This document shows positions 17,512 through 27,993 of a stretch of DNA of 49,848 bases, one piece after another. The notes beneath the pieces were generated by a model. The model saw nothing but the letters and a program-made list of their open reading frames with translations. It made no database searches and was not told the DNA's origin. Both the position numbers and the translations under genes were made by a program. Positions within the stretch are counted from its first letter, which is position 1. The number at the start of each line of letters is the position of its first letter. The stretch is from JAVXNW01 sp036645575 (GTDB taxonomy: Bacteria; Bacillota; Clostridia; Christensenellales; Aristaeellaceae). Location of the stretch: positions 1-49,848 of the forward strand of contig JAVXNW010000005.1 of the NCBI GenBank assembly GCA_036645575.1, given 5' to 3'.

Positions 17512-17536
17512 GTAAATTATCTTGACAGGCGCGCCT
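17497..17536. promoter_or_regulatory. Perfect 16-base inverted repeat overlapping the ylxM promoter
   Basis: AGGCGCGCCTGTCAAG (17497-17512) and its exact complement (17521-17536) flank the loop TAAATTAT. It lies between the ktrA stop and the ylxM promoter, so it may be the ktrA terminator. Both arms contain a TTGACA, and the distal arm supplies the -35 box for ylxM, so it could equally be an operator. No T-run other than TTTG follows. Confidence 0.75.
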
Positions 17537-17562
17537 GGGGCTTTGCGGGAAAGCGAATCCGC

Positions 17563-18213
17563 CTACTTCTTGCTCAATCGCGCCACGTCGGCCTGGTTTC
17601 CGGCGATGAGCATGTGCTCATCTGTGTGAAAGACGTGCGCGGCGTCGACGATCGGGCGCACGTGGCCGCTTGCGTCCTTGATGCCGATGATGTTGACGCC
17701 AAAGCGGGTGCGCACCTTGAGGTCGCTGAGCGACTTGCCGATCCACGAAAGGGGCGGCGTCATTTCGACGATCGCGTAGTCCTTGGACAGCTCGATGTAG
17801 TCAAAGGCGCCGGCGGTGCTAAAGCGCATCGCGGTGCGCCACGCCATGTCGCGCTCCGGGTGAATGACCGCGTCCGCGCCGATCTTGAGCAGGAACTTGG
17901 CGTGCATTTCGCGGTCGGTCTTGGAGACCACCTTGGCCGCGCCCGCCTCCTTGAGCAGCGACGTCACCTCGAGGGAGGACTGGAAGTTGTCGCTGATGCA
18001 CACGAAGCACACGTCGAAATTGCTGACGCCAAGGGACGCGATGACCTCTTCGTCCATGCAGTCGCCCACCAGCGCGTTGGTCACATAGGGCGCAATGTGC
18101 TCGACCAGCGCCTCGTTTTTATCCACCACCATGACCTCGTTGCCAAGTTCCACGAGCTTGGTCGCCAGATGCTTTCCAAACCGGCCAATGCCAACCACCA
18201 ACATGCTAGCCAT
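17563..18213 (-). CDS. ktrA: Potassium uptake regulatory subunit KtrA/TrkA
   Basis: Cytoplasmic gating ring subunit of the Ktr potassium transporter. The 216 residues form an RCK-N Rossmann domain with GIGRFGKHLA and Asp in MVVDKNE (nucleotide binding), then an RCK-C domain starting near SKDYAIVEM. It lies 13 bases behind ktrB and ends before the palindrome at 17497-17536. In Bacillota such proteins bind ATP/ADP and often c-di-AMP through RCK-C. Confidence 0.94.
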   Translation of the reverse strand: MASMLVVGIGRFGKHLATKLVELGNEVMVVDKNEALVEHIAPYVTNALVGDCMDEEVIASLGVSNFDVCFVCISDNFQSSLEVTSLLKEAGAAKVVSKTDREMHAKFLLKIGADAVIHPERDMAWRTAMRFSTAGAFDYIELSKDYAIVEMTPPLSWIGKSLSDLKVRTRFGVNIIGIKDASGHVRPIVDAAHVFHTDEHMLIAGNQADVARLSKK

Positions 18214-18226
18214 ATGAATCTATCTC

Positions 18227-19567
18227 CTATCCGATAACGATCTTTTCAGCGGGATTGCGCAAGCTCTTGGCGCGGCTGCGCTCGACAAACGCCATCGCAA
18301 CCGACAGGCTTCCGACGCGCCCGATATACATCAGCAGCGCCACCGCGCTTTTAGAAATTGGCGTAAGGCTGCGCGTAATGCCGCGCGTCATGCCCACGGT
18401 GCCCAGCGCCGAGAATGCCTCAAACGAGGCGTCGGTCAGCGAAACGCCCTGCTGCACCATCAGGATAAAGCTGCCGGTCAGCGCGCACGCGAGGTACATC
18501 GTCGAGGCGCAGCACGCGCGCTTGACCACGCCGTCCTCCAGCCTGCGGCCGAACAGGTTCACATCCTCGCGCCGGCGCGCGTAGTTGACCGCCGCCAACA
18601 CCAGCACCGCGACGGTCGTGATCTTGACGCCGCCCGCGGTCGATCCCGGACTTGCGCCGACCAGCATGTTAAGCGTGGTCAGGAAGGCGCTCGCCTCGGT
18701 GAGTTTGCCGGTATCCACCGTGTTAAAGCCGGCCGTGCGCGGCGTCACCGCTTGAAAAAGCGCCGCCAGCACCCGCTCGCCCGGACCCATGCCCGCAAAC
18801 ACGCCGTCCTTTTCGAGCAGCAAAAAGGCTATCGCGCTGCCCAGCGTCAAAATCACCGTCGAGATCAGCACGATCTTGGTGTGCAGCTTGTATTCCCGCA
18901 GCTTGAATTTTTTGCTGCTCACGTCCTCCCAGACGATAAAGCCGATGCCGCCCACCACGATCAGGCCCATGATCACCAGATTGACCAGCGCGTCCGCCGC
19001 GTAGGGCGTGAGCGACGTGTACGGCTCGATTACGCCGATTAAGTCAAAGCCCGCGTTGCAAAACGCGGAGATCGCGTGAAAGACCGAAAACCAGATGCCC
19101 TGTGCCCAGCCAAACTGCGGCACAAACCGGATCGACAAAAGCAGCGCCCCAGTAAGCTCGATCGCCGCCGTGCCGATCAAGATGTGCCTGGCAAAGCGCA
19201 CCACGCCGCCCAGCTGAAGCGAACTCACCGCCTCCATCAGAAACGAGCGCTCCTTAAGGCCAATGCGCTTTTTGAGCACCATCGCAAACATCACCGCCAC
19301 CGTCATAAACCCAAGTCCGCCCGTTTGAATGAGCAGGATGATGACCAGCTGGCCAAAGCCGGTAAATTGCGTATAGGTGTCAAACACGATAAGTCCGGTC
19401 ACGCACGTGGCCGATGTCGCGGTAAACAGCGCGTCCAAAAAGCTGATGGTGCCGCCGCCTTTGTTGGACACGGGCAGCATCAAAATCAGCGCGCCGCATA
19501 CGATGATGAGCGCGAAACCCAACGCCAGCGTTTGCAGCGCGTTGGGCCTCCACCGAATCGATTTCAC
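18227..19567 (-). CDS. ktrB: Potassium transporter membrane subunit KtrB/TrkH
   Basis: Ion-conducting partner of KtrA, 446 residues with about eight to ten membrane segments arranged as repeated M1-P-M2 units. Pore-loop glycines occur in ATSATCVTGLIVFDT, SAFCNAGFDL, TPRTAGFNTVD and SALGTVGMTRG. A GTG start at 19567 follows AAGGAG and gives the usual short cytoplasmic N terminus. It begins four bases after the tsaD stop. Confidence 0.94.
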   Translation of the reverse strand: MKSIRWRPNALQTLALGFALIIVCGALILMLPVSNKGGGTISFLDALFTATSATCVTGLIVFDTYTQFTGFGQLVIILLIQTGGLGFMTVAVMFAMVLKKRIGLKERSFLMEAVSSLQLGGVVRFARHILIGTAAIELTGALLLSIRFVPQFGWAQGIWFSVFHAISAFCNAGFDLIGVIEPYTSLTPYAADALVNLVIMGLIVVGGIGFIVWEDVSSKKFKLREYKLHTKIVLISTVILTLGSAIAFLLLEKDGVFAGMGPGERVLAALFQAVTPRTAGFNTVDTGKLTEASAFLTTLNMLVGASPGSTAGGVKITTVAVLVLAAVNYARRREDVNLFGRRLEDGVVKRACCASTMYLACALTGSFILMVQQGVSLTDASFEAFSALGTVGMTRGITRSLTPISKSAVALLMYIGRVGSLSVAMAFVERSRAKSLRNPAEKIVIG

Positions 19568-19571
19568 CTTA

Positions 19572-20648
19572 TTATTCTCCTTCTCTGTGCTCGACCAGGC
19601 GGCAAGAGGGCTGCGCGTTGAGCGAAAGCCCCGCAAGTTGCCCGTCCATCAGGCGATAAAACGCCGCCGAGCCGATCATTTCTGCGTTATCTGTGCACAG
19701 GCGCGCGGGGGGCATCATGACGCGCAGCCCCGCTTCCTCCCCACAGCGTAAAAGTTCCCTGCGCAAAAGGCGGTTGGACGCCACGCCGCCCGCCACCGCG
19801 AGCGTCGAAAGGCCGCCGTCCACCGCCGCCGCGACCGCCTTTTCGACCAGCAGATCCACCACCGCGCGCCTAAAAGAGGCGGCAAAGTCGGCGGCGTTGA
19901 GCGCCTTTCCCTGCTGCTTTAGCGTATGCGCCAGGTTGACCACATGGGTCTTGAGGCCCGAAAATGAAAAATCGTACAAGCCGGGCGCGTGGGGCTTGGG
20001 AAATTTGTAGGCGCGATCGTCGCCATTTTCCGCCAGCGCGTCCAATAACGGCCCGCCGGGATAGGGGATGTCCAGCACCCGCGCCACCTTGTCAAACGCC
20101 TCGCCCGCCGCGTCGTCGATCGTCTGCCCGAGCAGCGTATAGCTGCCGTACCGATCGACGCGCACGATGTGGCTGTGCCCGCCCGAGGCCACGAGGCACA
20201 CAAACGGCGGCTTTAAATCGGGATGCGCCAGGTAGTTGGCGCTCACATGCCCCTCGATGTGGTTGACCGGAATCAGCGGAAGGTCGCTGGCCCACGCAAG
20301 CGCCTTGGCATAGCTGACGCCCGTGAGCAACGCGCCCACAAGGCCGGGTCCGTATGTCACCGCCACCGCGTCGATATCGCGCAGCGCAAGCCCCGCCATT
20401 TGAAGCACTTGATCCGTAAGCGGCGCAATCGCCTCTACGTGCATACGCGAGGCGATCTCCGGCACCACGCCGCCGTACAGCGCGTGCATGTCCACCTGCG
20501 AGGCGATCACGCCCGCCAGCACGCTACGCCCATCCTCAACGATGGCCGCCGCCGTCTCGTCGCAGGAGGACTCAATGGCCAATATCCGCGCGTGACCCCG
20601 CGCGATGAGCGCGTCCGCCTTTTCCTGCGCCCATGCGCCCTGCGTCAT
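19572..20648 (-). CDS. tsaD: tRNA N6-threonylcarbamoyladenosine synthase subunit TsaD
   Basis: Transfers threonylcarbamoyl to A37 of ANN-decoding tRNAs, with TsaB and TsaE. The 358-residue protein has ILAIESSCDETAAAIV, GGVVPEIASRMH, the metal-binding NHIEGH motif, VSGGHS-like VASGGHSHIV and the VAGGVASNRLLR segment. ATG at 20648 overlaps the previous stop by four bases; longer frames run into the upstream gene. It is slightly longer than usual at the N terminus (TQGAWAQEKADAL). Confidence 0.96.
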   Translation of the reverse strand: MTQGAWAQEKADALIARGHARILAIESSCDETAAAIVEDGRSVLAGVIASQVDMHALYGGVVPEIASRMHVEAIAPLTDQVLQMAGLALRDIDAVAVTYGPGLVGALLTGVSYAKALAWASDLPLIPVNHIEGHVSANYLAHPDLKPPFVCLVASGGHSHIVRVDRYGSYTLLGQTIDDAAGEAFDKVARVLDIPYPGGPLLDALAENGDDRAYKFPKPHAPGLYDFSFSGLKTHVVNLAHTLKQQGKALNAADFAASFRRAVVDLLVEKAVAAAVDGGLSTLAVAGGVASNRLLRRELLRCGEEAGLRVMMPPARLCTDNAEMIGSAAFYRLMDGQLAGLSLNAQPSCRLVEHREGE

Positions 20649-21343
20649 TTTTTTCTTCCCCCTATCCATCCAATCGCCGCAATCGCCGCAAGCCCGATCC
20701 CGATGGCCCCCGCAATGTACTGGGCAAGCCCCGAAAAGAAGGCCTCCGGCAGCAGCCTGATCATGAGGTCGGTTTCCGGGTTGAGCATCCACAATCCGTT
20801 GTCAAACAGCAACCCATGCATCAGCAGAAACGCGCGCTCAAAATCGGCCATCGCGAAAACCGCCACGGCCAGAAACGAAAACAGCCAAAACAGCGCGGCG
20901 TTTCGCATGCCGCGCAGCGTAAATGGCCGCACTTTTCCCCGCTTGTTGACAACCAGCCCCGCCATCAGCAGCACGAGGGCGGCCGCGAGCATCACCAACC
21001 GCACCCGCGAAAGAAGCGTAAACAGCCCCGCCACGTCTCGCATGTGCGCGATCTCCCGCGCGTTAAACACCGGAACGGTCTTGCCGTGCACTTCGTCCGC
21101 GTAAGAAAGTCCCTCCACCGACCCCGTGCGCAGGCACGCGATCAACCGGTCGGTCGCCCGCTCGACGCCTTCTTGCGTAAGGCCGGTCGCCGCCTTCGAA
21201 TCCAGTTGCGCATGGAGCGCCAAATGCTCCCGCCGGTCGAGCGCCGCGCCTTCAAATAGGCTGAGCGCCACCACGCCGACCAGGAGCCAGATCATCGTTT
21301 GAAACAGCCACGCCGCTAGGCGACTGCGCGTCATCTTCATCTT
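20645..21343 (-). CDS. DUF1461 (TIGR01906) integral membrane protein
   Basis: A 232-residue membrane protein with an N-terminal hydrophobic segment, an extracytoplasmic stretch, and three or four further membrane segments. The segment FERAFLLMHGLLFDNGLWMLNPETDLMIRLLPEAFF is the family's conserved H-x-lF-nn-W-l-p-tD-li-lP-e-fF pattern. The role of the family is unknown. ATG at 21343 lies seven bases after the prfB stop; the ribosome site is weak and a start two codons later is also possible. Confidence 0.85.
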   Translation of the reverse strand, partial: KMKMTRSRLAAWLFQTMIWLLVGVVALSLFEGAALDRREHLALHAQLDSKAATGLTQEGVERATDRLIACLRTGSVEGLSYADEVHGKTVPVFNAREIAHMRDVAGLFTLLSRVRLVMLAAALVLLMAGLVVNKRGKVRPFTLRGMRNAALFWLFSFLAVAVFAMADFERAFLLMHGLLFDNGLWMLNPETDLMIRLLPEAFFSGLAQYIAGAIGIGLAAIAAIGWIGGRKK

Positions 21344-21350
21344 ATTGCGC

Positions 21351-22448
21351 CTACAGCATCTGCAGGTAGGCCGTGACAAACCCCTCGAGGTCGCCGTCCA
21401 TCACCGCCGCAATGTCGCCCATCTCATAGCCCGTTCGGTGATCCTTGACCATGGTATAGGGCTGAAAGACGTAGGACCTGATTTGGCTGCCCCACTCGAT
21501 CTTTTTGAGCTCGCCCTTGACGCCCGCCATCTCCTCGAGCTTCTCGCGCTCGTGCAGCGCCGAAAGCTTCGTGCGCAGCATGTGCATACAGGTCTCGCGG
21601 TTCTGGATCTGGCTGCGCTCGTTCTGGCACTGCACCACGATCCCGGTCGGCAAGTGCGTCATGCGCACCGCCGAGTCGGTTCGGTTGACGTGCTGGCCGC
21701 CCTTGCCGCTTGAGCGGTAGGTGTCTATGCGCAGATCTTCCGTCCTGATGACCATCGCGCCGTCGTCCTCGAGCACGGGCGCGACATCCAGGGATGAAAA
21801 CGAGGTGTGCCTGCGCGCCGCCGCGTCAAAGGGCGATATGCGCACCAGCCGATGCACGCCGCGCTCGCTTTTCAAAAAGCCATAGGCGTACTCGCCGGTC
21901 ACCTCAAATTCGACCGACTTGACGCCCGCCTCGTCGCCGTCCAGCATGTCCAGCTCCTTGACCGCAAAGCCCATGCGCTCGCCAAAGCGCGTGTACATGC
22001 GGTACAGCATCTGCGTCCAGTCCTGCGCCTCGGTGCCGCCCGCGCCCGCGTGCAGCGTCAGGATGCAGTCGCACTGGTCGTGCTCGCCGGTCAATAGCGT
22101 CGTGAGCCTGAGCGACTCAAGGTCCGCCCGCAGGCTCGCAAGCTCTCCCTGAATCTCGGCAATCTGCTCGCGGTCTTCGGCCTCCTCGGAAAGCTCGATC
22201 AGCACTTCGACGTCGTCTACCCGCATCAGCAGCCGCTTGTAGTGCGCAATGCGCCCCTCCGTCGTATGCGCGCGCCGATTGATCTTCTGCGCGCGCTCCA
22301 AATCGTCCCAGAAGCCGGGCGAACCCATGTCCTCCTGATACTCGATCATCTGCTCTTTTAAATGCTCGATGTTCAGCGACTGACCGGCCTCGACGACCAT
22401 CGCGCGAAGCTGATTCAGCGATTGTTTAAAGCCCTCGGTTTCGATCAT
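21351..22448 (-). CDS. prfB: Peptide chain release factor 2, without programmed frameshift
   Basis: Recognises UGA and UAA and releases the nascent chain. The 365-residue protein has the SPF anticodon tripeptide in RISPFDAAARRHTSF and GGQ in SSGKGGQHVNRTDSAVRM. Most prfB genes need a +1 shift at CTT-TGA-C near codon 25. Here codons 21-28 read through in frame (EAGQSLNIEH, with CTG AAC at the site), so the autoregulatory shift is absent. AGAGGAG precedes the ATG at 22448. Confidence 0.96.
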   Translation of the reverse strand: MIETEGFKQSLNQLRAMVVEAGQSLNIEHLKEQMIEYQEDMGSPGFWDDLERAQKINRRAHTTEGRIAHYKRLLMRVDDVEVLIELSEEAEDREQIAEIQGELASLRADLESLRLTTLLTGEHDQCDCILTLHAGAGGTEAQDWTQMLYRMYTRFGERMGFAVKELDMLDGDEAGVKSVEFEVTGEYAYGFLKSERGVHRLVRISPFDAAARRHTSFSSLDVAPVLEDDGAMVIRTEDLRIDTYRSSGKGGQHVNRTDSAVRMTHLPTGIVVQCQNERSQIQNRETCMHMLRTKLSALHEREKLEEMAGVKGELKKIEWGSQIRSYVFQPYTMVKDHRTGYEMGDIAAVMDGDLEGFVTAYLQML

Positions 22449-22475
22449 GACGCAATCTCCTCTACACATTTTACC

Positions 22476-22555
22476 TTGCGGAATCTTCCCCTCATGGGAT
22501 TTGGGTCTCATGGGATTTGTGTCTTGCAAAATCTTTGCCTTACGGGATTTTGCCG
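22476..22555 (-). repeat. Five tandem degenerate 16-nt repeats (array 2)
   Basis: Five consecutive 16-base units, for example TCATGGGATTTGGGTC, TCATGGGATTTGTGTC and TTGCAAAATCTTTGCC, fill the space between the secA hairpin and the prfB leader. The core is [G/A][G/A][G/A]AT[C/T]TT with variable ends. The phase is kept throughout. The unit matches that of array 1 at 12985-13048 in length, core and orientation relative to the neighbouring genes. Confidence 0.6.
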
Positions 22556-22584
22556 CAGCACGCATGAATCTGCGTGCTGCGGCA
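22551..22584 (-). terminator. Perfect 14-base hairpin behind secA
   Basis: TGCCGCAGCACGCA (22551-22564) and its exact complement (22571-22584) flank a six-base loop, 30 bases after the secA stop. The following transcribed bases are AAAATCC, not a T-run, so termination may be partial or the hairpin may act as an RNA 3' end. It touches the 16-nt repeat array. Confidence 0.55.
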
Positions 22585-22613
22585 TGGCGCATAAATTTTC
22601 TTTGCGCGCCGCT

Positions 22614-25346
<2,733 letters not shown>

Positions 25347-25362
25347 CCATGTCCTCCATATG

Positions 25363-25421
25363 GGCCGCCTGACGGCCACAAAAAATCAGTTTATTATAGC
25401 AAAGATCGGCGCGTTTTGCAA
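25363..25421 (-). promoter_or_regulatory. secA promoter and leader hairpin
   Basis: On the minus strand TTGCAA (25416-25421), a 17-base spacer and TATAAT (25393-25398) form a strong promoter identical in hexamers to that of the liv operon. The leader contains a GGCCG/CGGCC hairpin (about 25363-25378) shortly before the ribosome site. The cysD leader has a similar GGCC hairpin at the same distance. Confidence 0.8.
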
Positions 25422-25524
25422 GCGCATCCCCGTGTTTGGACGCGTATCTGGCTGTGGAAGCGCCCGGAAAAGGCATTCATGCAATAAATTAACCTTTCCT
25501 ATGTCCGATCATGTCCCCCAACTA

Positions 25525-25577
25525 TTGACACGGGCGCAATAATATGCTAAAGTAGTTGAGCGCGCCCCGTAAGGGGC
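25525..25577 (+). promoter_or_regulatory. Promoter of the rpmG-secE-nusG-rplK-rplA operon
   Basis: TTGACA (25525-25530), 17 bases and TAAAGT (25548-25553) form a plausible sigma-A promoter. A GCCCC-gtaa-GGGGC hairpin (25564-25577) lies at the start of the predicted leader, about 40 bases before the rpmG ribosome site. Confidence 0.7.
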
Positions 25578-25619
25578 TTTGGTTTTGATTGAAATTCATC
25601 CGGTAGGAGGTGTCTCACA

Positions 25620-25781
25620 GTGGCATCTGATAAGCGTGTCAAAGTAACGATGGCTTGCCAAGATTGCAAGCAGCGTAACTACAATACCCTGAAGAACAAG
25701 AAGAACGATCCCGACCGTCTTGAGATGAGCAAATACTGCCGTTTCTGCAAGAAGCATACCACGCACAAGGAGACCCGCTAA
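25620..25781 (+). CDS. rpmG: 50S ribosomal protein L33
   Basis: A 53-residue zinc-ribbon L33 with the pairs CQDC and CRFC and the conserved RNYNTLKNKKNDPDRLEM segment. It starts at GTG with GTAGGAGG ten bases upstream. L33 before secE-nusG is the normal order in Bacillota. The four cysteines mark the zinc-binding (C+) paralogue. Confidence 0.95.
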   Translation: MASDKRVKVTMACQDCKQRNYNTLKNKKNDPDRLEMSKYCRFCKKHTTHKETR

Positions 25782-25845
25782 GGCATTTGCGTGTCTTTGT
25801 GCGTTGCCGGGCGGTAACGTGCGCGAAAGTGAGGAAATGATTTCC

Positions 25846-26109
25846 ATGGCTAATTCGACCAACACCCAAAGCAAGGTCAAGCCGAGCTTTCCCAAGCGGT
25901 TTGTCTTGTTTTTTAAGAATCTGGGTCTGCGCATTTTCCGCAGCTTCAAGGACATGTTTGCCGAGCTCAAAAAGGTCACGTGGCCTACCCGCAAGGAACT
26001 GATCAACTACACGCTGGTTGTGCTGGCATTTATGGCTGTGATGGGCGTCATCATCGGCCTGCTGGACGGTGGCGCTGCGTGGCTGGTCAGCGTGATCATC
26101 GGCGCATGA
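25846..26109 (+). CDS. secE: Preprotein translocase subunit SecE
   Basis: Essential small subunit that clamps SecY. The 87 residues carry the conserved amphipathic helix FAELKKVTWPTRKELINYT followed by a single membrane segment (LVVLAFMAVMGVIIGLL). An upstream in-frame ATG (25837) almost abuts the GAGG sequence, so 25846 is preferred. It lies 13 bases before nusG. Confidence 0.95.
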   Translation: MANSTNTQSKVKPSFPKRFVLFFKNLGLRIFRSFKDMFAELKKVTWPTRKELINYTLVVLAFMAVMGVIIGLLDGGAAWLVSVIIGA

Positions 26110-26122
26110 TAGGGAGAATGTA

Positions 26123-26653
26123 ATGGCAGAAAATCTCGAAGCCCAATGGTATGTGGTGCATACCTATTCCGGGTATGAGAACAAGGTAAAGGCCAACCTC
26201 GAGAAGTCCGTTGAAAACAACGGCATGTTGGATCAGATCTTTGAGGTCAAGATCCCCGTCGAGGAGGCCGTTGAGATTAAGAATAACAAAAGTCGCGTCG
26301 TGCAGCGCAAGTTGCTGCCCGGATACGTGATGGTGCGCATGATCATGACCAACGAGTCGTGGTATTTGGTACGCAACACGCGTGGCGTGACTGGCTTCGT
26401 CGGCCCGGGCTCCAAGCCCTCGCCGCTCTCCGACGCCGACTTTGCCTCCATTGGCGACAACCGCACGACTACCCGCATCGACATCGAGGTGGGCGACAGT
26501 GTGCGCGTGCTGACCGGGTTGTTTGAAAACTTCTCGGGACGCGTGGTCGCGGTGGACACGGTCGCGCGCAAGGTGCGCGTCATGGTGCCGATGCTCAAGC
26601 GTGAAACGCCGGTTGACCTCGAATACGACGAGGTCGTGCGGGAGGACATCTGA
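26123..26653 (+). CDS. nusG: Transcription termination/antitermination protein NusG
   Basis: Binds RNA polymerase and modulates pausing and Rho action. The 176-residue protein has the NGN domain (WYVVHTYSGYENKVKANLE, LLPGYVMVRM, VRNTRGVTGFVG) and a C-terminal KOW motif VGDSVRVLTGLFENFSGRV. RBS GGGAG lies before the ATG. It is in the usual position between secE and rplK. Confidence 0.97.
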   Translation: MAENLEAQWYVVHTYSGYENKVKANLEKSVENNGMLDQIFEVKIPVEEAVEIKNNKSRVVQRKLLPGYVMVRMIMTNESWYLVRNTRGVTGFVGPGSKPSPLSDADFASIGDNRTTTRIDIEVGDSVRVLTGLFENFSGRVVAVDTVARKVRVMVPMLKRETPVDLEYDEVVREDI

Positions 26654-26701
26654 CCGCCCGGCATAACGACAGACTGACCCCCGCCCAGAGCGGGTTTCAG
26701 C

Positions 26702-26735
26702 GTGGGAGGAACAATAAGTTGTTCCGTTACACCAC
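26702..26735 (+). promoter_or_regulatory. L1-binding-site-like leader before rplK
   Basis: GTGGGAGGA is followed by a hairpin (GGAACAA-taag-TTGTTCC, 26708-26725), then CGTTA and CACCAC. The outer GTGG/CCAC can pair, leaving an asymmetric internal loop with GAG. This order copies the L1-stalk base of 23S rRNA, where GGUGGGAGG faces ACCACC. A second copy lies before rplA (27198-27226). Autogenous repression of rplKA by L1 is established in other bacteria. Confidence 0.7.
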
Positions 26736-26758
26736 ATTAAGTTAAGGAGGATACCCTT

Positions 26759-27184
26759 ATGGCCAAGAAAGTTACCGCGCTTATCAAGCTGCAGGTGAAA
26801 GCCGGGAAAGCGACGCCCGCGCCGCCAATCGGTCCCGCGCTCGGCCAACACGGCGTGAACATCCCCGGCTTTTGCAAGGAGTTCAATGACCGTACCGCCA
26901 AGCAGATCGGCCTGATCATTCCGGTTGTCATCACCGTCTATCAGGACCGTTCGTTCACCTTCATCACGAAGACTCCCCCCGCTGCCGTCCTGATTAAGAA
27001 GGCGTGCAACCTTGAAACCGCGTCCGGCCAGCCCAACAAAGAAAAGGTGGCCAACATCACCGCGGCGCAGGTTCGCGAGATCGCCGAACTCAAGATGCCC
27101 GACCTGAACGCTGCGACTGTCGAATCAGCCATCAGCATGGTCGCGGGTACCGCGCGCTCGATGGGCGTCGTGGTGACGGAATAA
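26759..27184 (+). CDS. rplK: 50S ribosomal protein L11
   Basis: A 141-residue L11 of the GTPase-associated centre. It shows KKVTALIKLQVKAGKATPAPPIGPALGQHGVNI and, in the RNA-binding C-terminal domain, GTARSMGVVV. AAGGAGG precedes the ATG. Between nusG and rplK lies the leader at 26702-26735. Confidence 0.98.
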   Translation: MAKKVTALIKLQVKAGKATPAPPIGPALGQHGVNIPGFCKEFNDRTAKQIGLIIPVVITVYQDRSFTFITKTPPAAVLIKKACNLETASGQPNKEKVANITAAQVREIAELKMPDLNAATVESAISMVAGTARSMGVVVTE

Positions 27185-27197
27185 GTCAGTCATAAAT

Positions 27198-27226
27198 GTG
27201 GGAGGACAATGTGCCGTTAGCACCAC
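27198..27226 (+). promoter_or_regulatory. Second L1-binding-site-like leader, before rplA
   Basis: GTGGGAGGACAATGTGC is followed by CGTTA and GCACCAC just before the rplA ribosome site. Outer GTGG/CCAC and inner pairs match the rplK leader in arrangement, while the inner helix differs in length. A protein bound here would block the GGGAGG ribosome site that begins two bases further on. Confidence 0.7.
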
Positions 27227-27240
27227 AGGGAGGAATTGAA

Positions 27241-27927
27241 ATGAAAAAAGGTAAGAAGTATCAGGACAGCGTAAAGCTGATTGACAGCCTGAAGCAGTAT
27301 GATCCGGAGGAGGCCGTCTCGCTGGTCAAGCAGACCGCCAAGGCCAAGTTCGACGAGACCATCGAACTGCACGTCCGCTTGGGCGTCGATCCGCGTCACG
27401 CGGACCAGCAGGTTCGTGGCACCGTGGTTCTTCCCCACGGAACCGGCAAGACCAAGACGGTTCTGGTCATCTGCAAATCCGATAAAGTCAAAGAAGCCGA
27501 GGATGCCGGAGCCGATTTCGTCGGCGCCGAGGACATGATCGCCAAGATTCAGGGCGGTTGGTTCGACTTTGACGTCATGGTTGCCACGCCCGACATGATG
27601 GGCATGGTCGGCCGTCTGGGCCGCGTCTTGGGTCCCAAAGGACTCATGCCGAACCCGAAGACCGGCACCGTCACGATGGACCTGACCAAGGCCATTGGCG
27701 AGATCAAAGCCGGTAAGGTCGAGTACCGCGTCGACAAGACCGCGATCGTCCACTGCCCGGTCGGCAAGGCCTCCTTCGATGCCGACAAGCTCGAGGAGAA
27801 CCTGCGCGTCTTGATGGTCGCCATCCTGAAGGCCAAGCCTGCGGCGGCAAAGGGCGCCTACATCCGTTCTGCCGTGCTGACCAGCACGATGAGCCCCGCC
27901 ATCAAGCTGAACTCGCTGAAGTTCTGA
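27241..27927 (+). CDS. rplA: 50S ribosomal protein L1
   Basis: L1-stalk protein, 228 residues, also a translational repressor of its own operon. It has GKKYQDSVKLID, DETIELHVRLGVDPRHADQQVRGTV, ATPDMMGMVGRLGRVLGPKGLMPNPKTGT and GAYIRSAVLTSTM, all family hallmarks. The ATG follows GGGAGGAATTGAA. rplJ-rplL and rpoB-rpoC, usually next, are missing; a terminator follows directly. Confidence 0.97.
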   Translation: MKKGKKYQDSVKLIDSLKQYDPEEAVSLVKQTAKAKFDETIELHVRLGVDPRHADQQVRGTVVLPHGTGKTKTVLVICKSDKVKEAEDAGADFVGAEDMIAKIQGGWFDFDVMVATPDMMGMVGRLGRVLGPKGLMPNPKTGTVTMDLTKAIGEIKAGKVEYRVDKTAIVHCPVGKASFDADKLEENLRVLMVAILKAKPAAAKGAYIRSAVLTSTMSPAIKLNSLKF

Positions 27928-27940
27928 TTGATCAAATAAT

Positions 27941-27974
27941 AAAGAGCGCTTGACGTTGTCAGGCGCTCTTTTGA
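27941..27974 (+). terminator. Terminator behind rplA
   Basis: AAAGAGCGC (27941-27949) pairs with GCGCTCTTT (27963-27971), with an inner TGAC-gtt-GTCA extension, followed by TTTTG. It ends the rpmG-rplA operon. Confidence 0.85.
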
Positions 27975-27993
27975 CAAAATGGAGGTACGCCCC

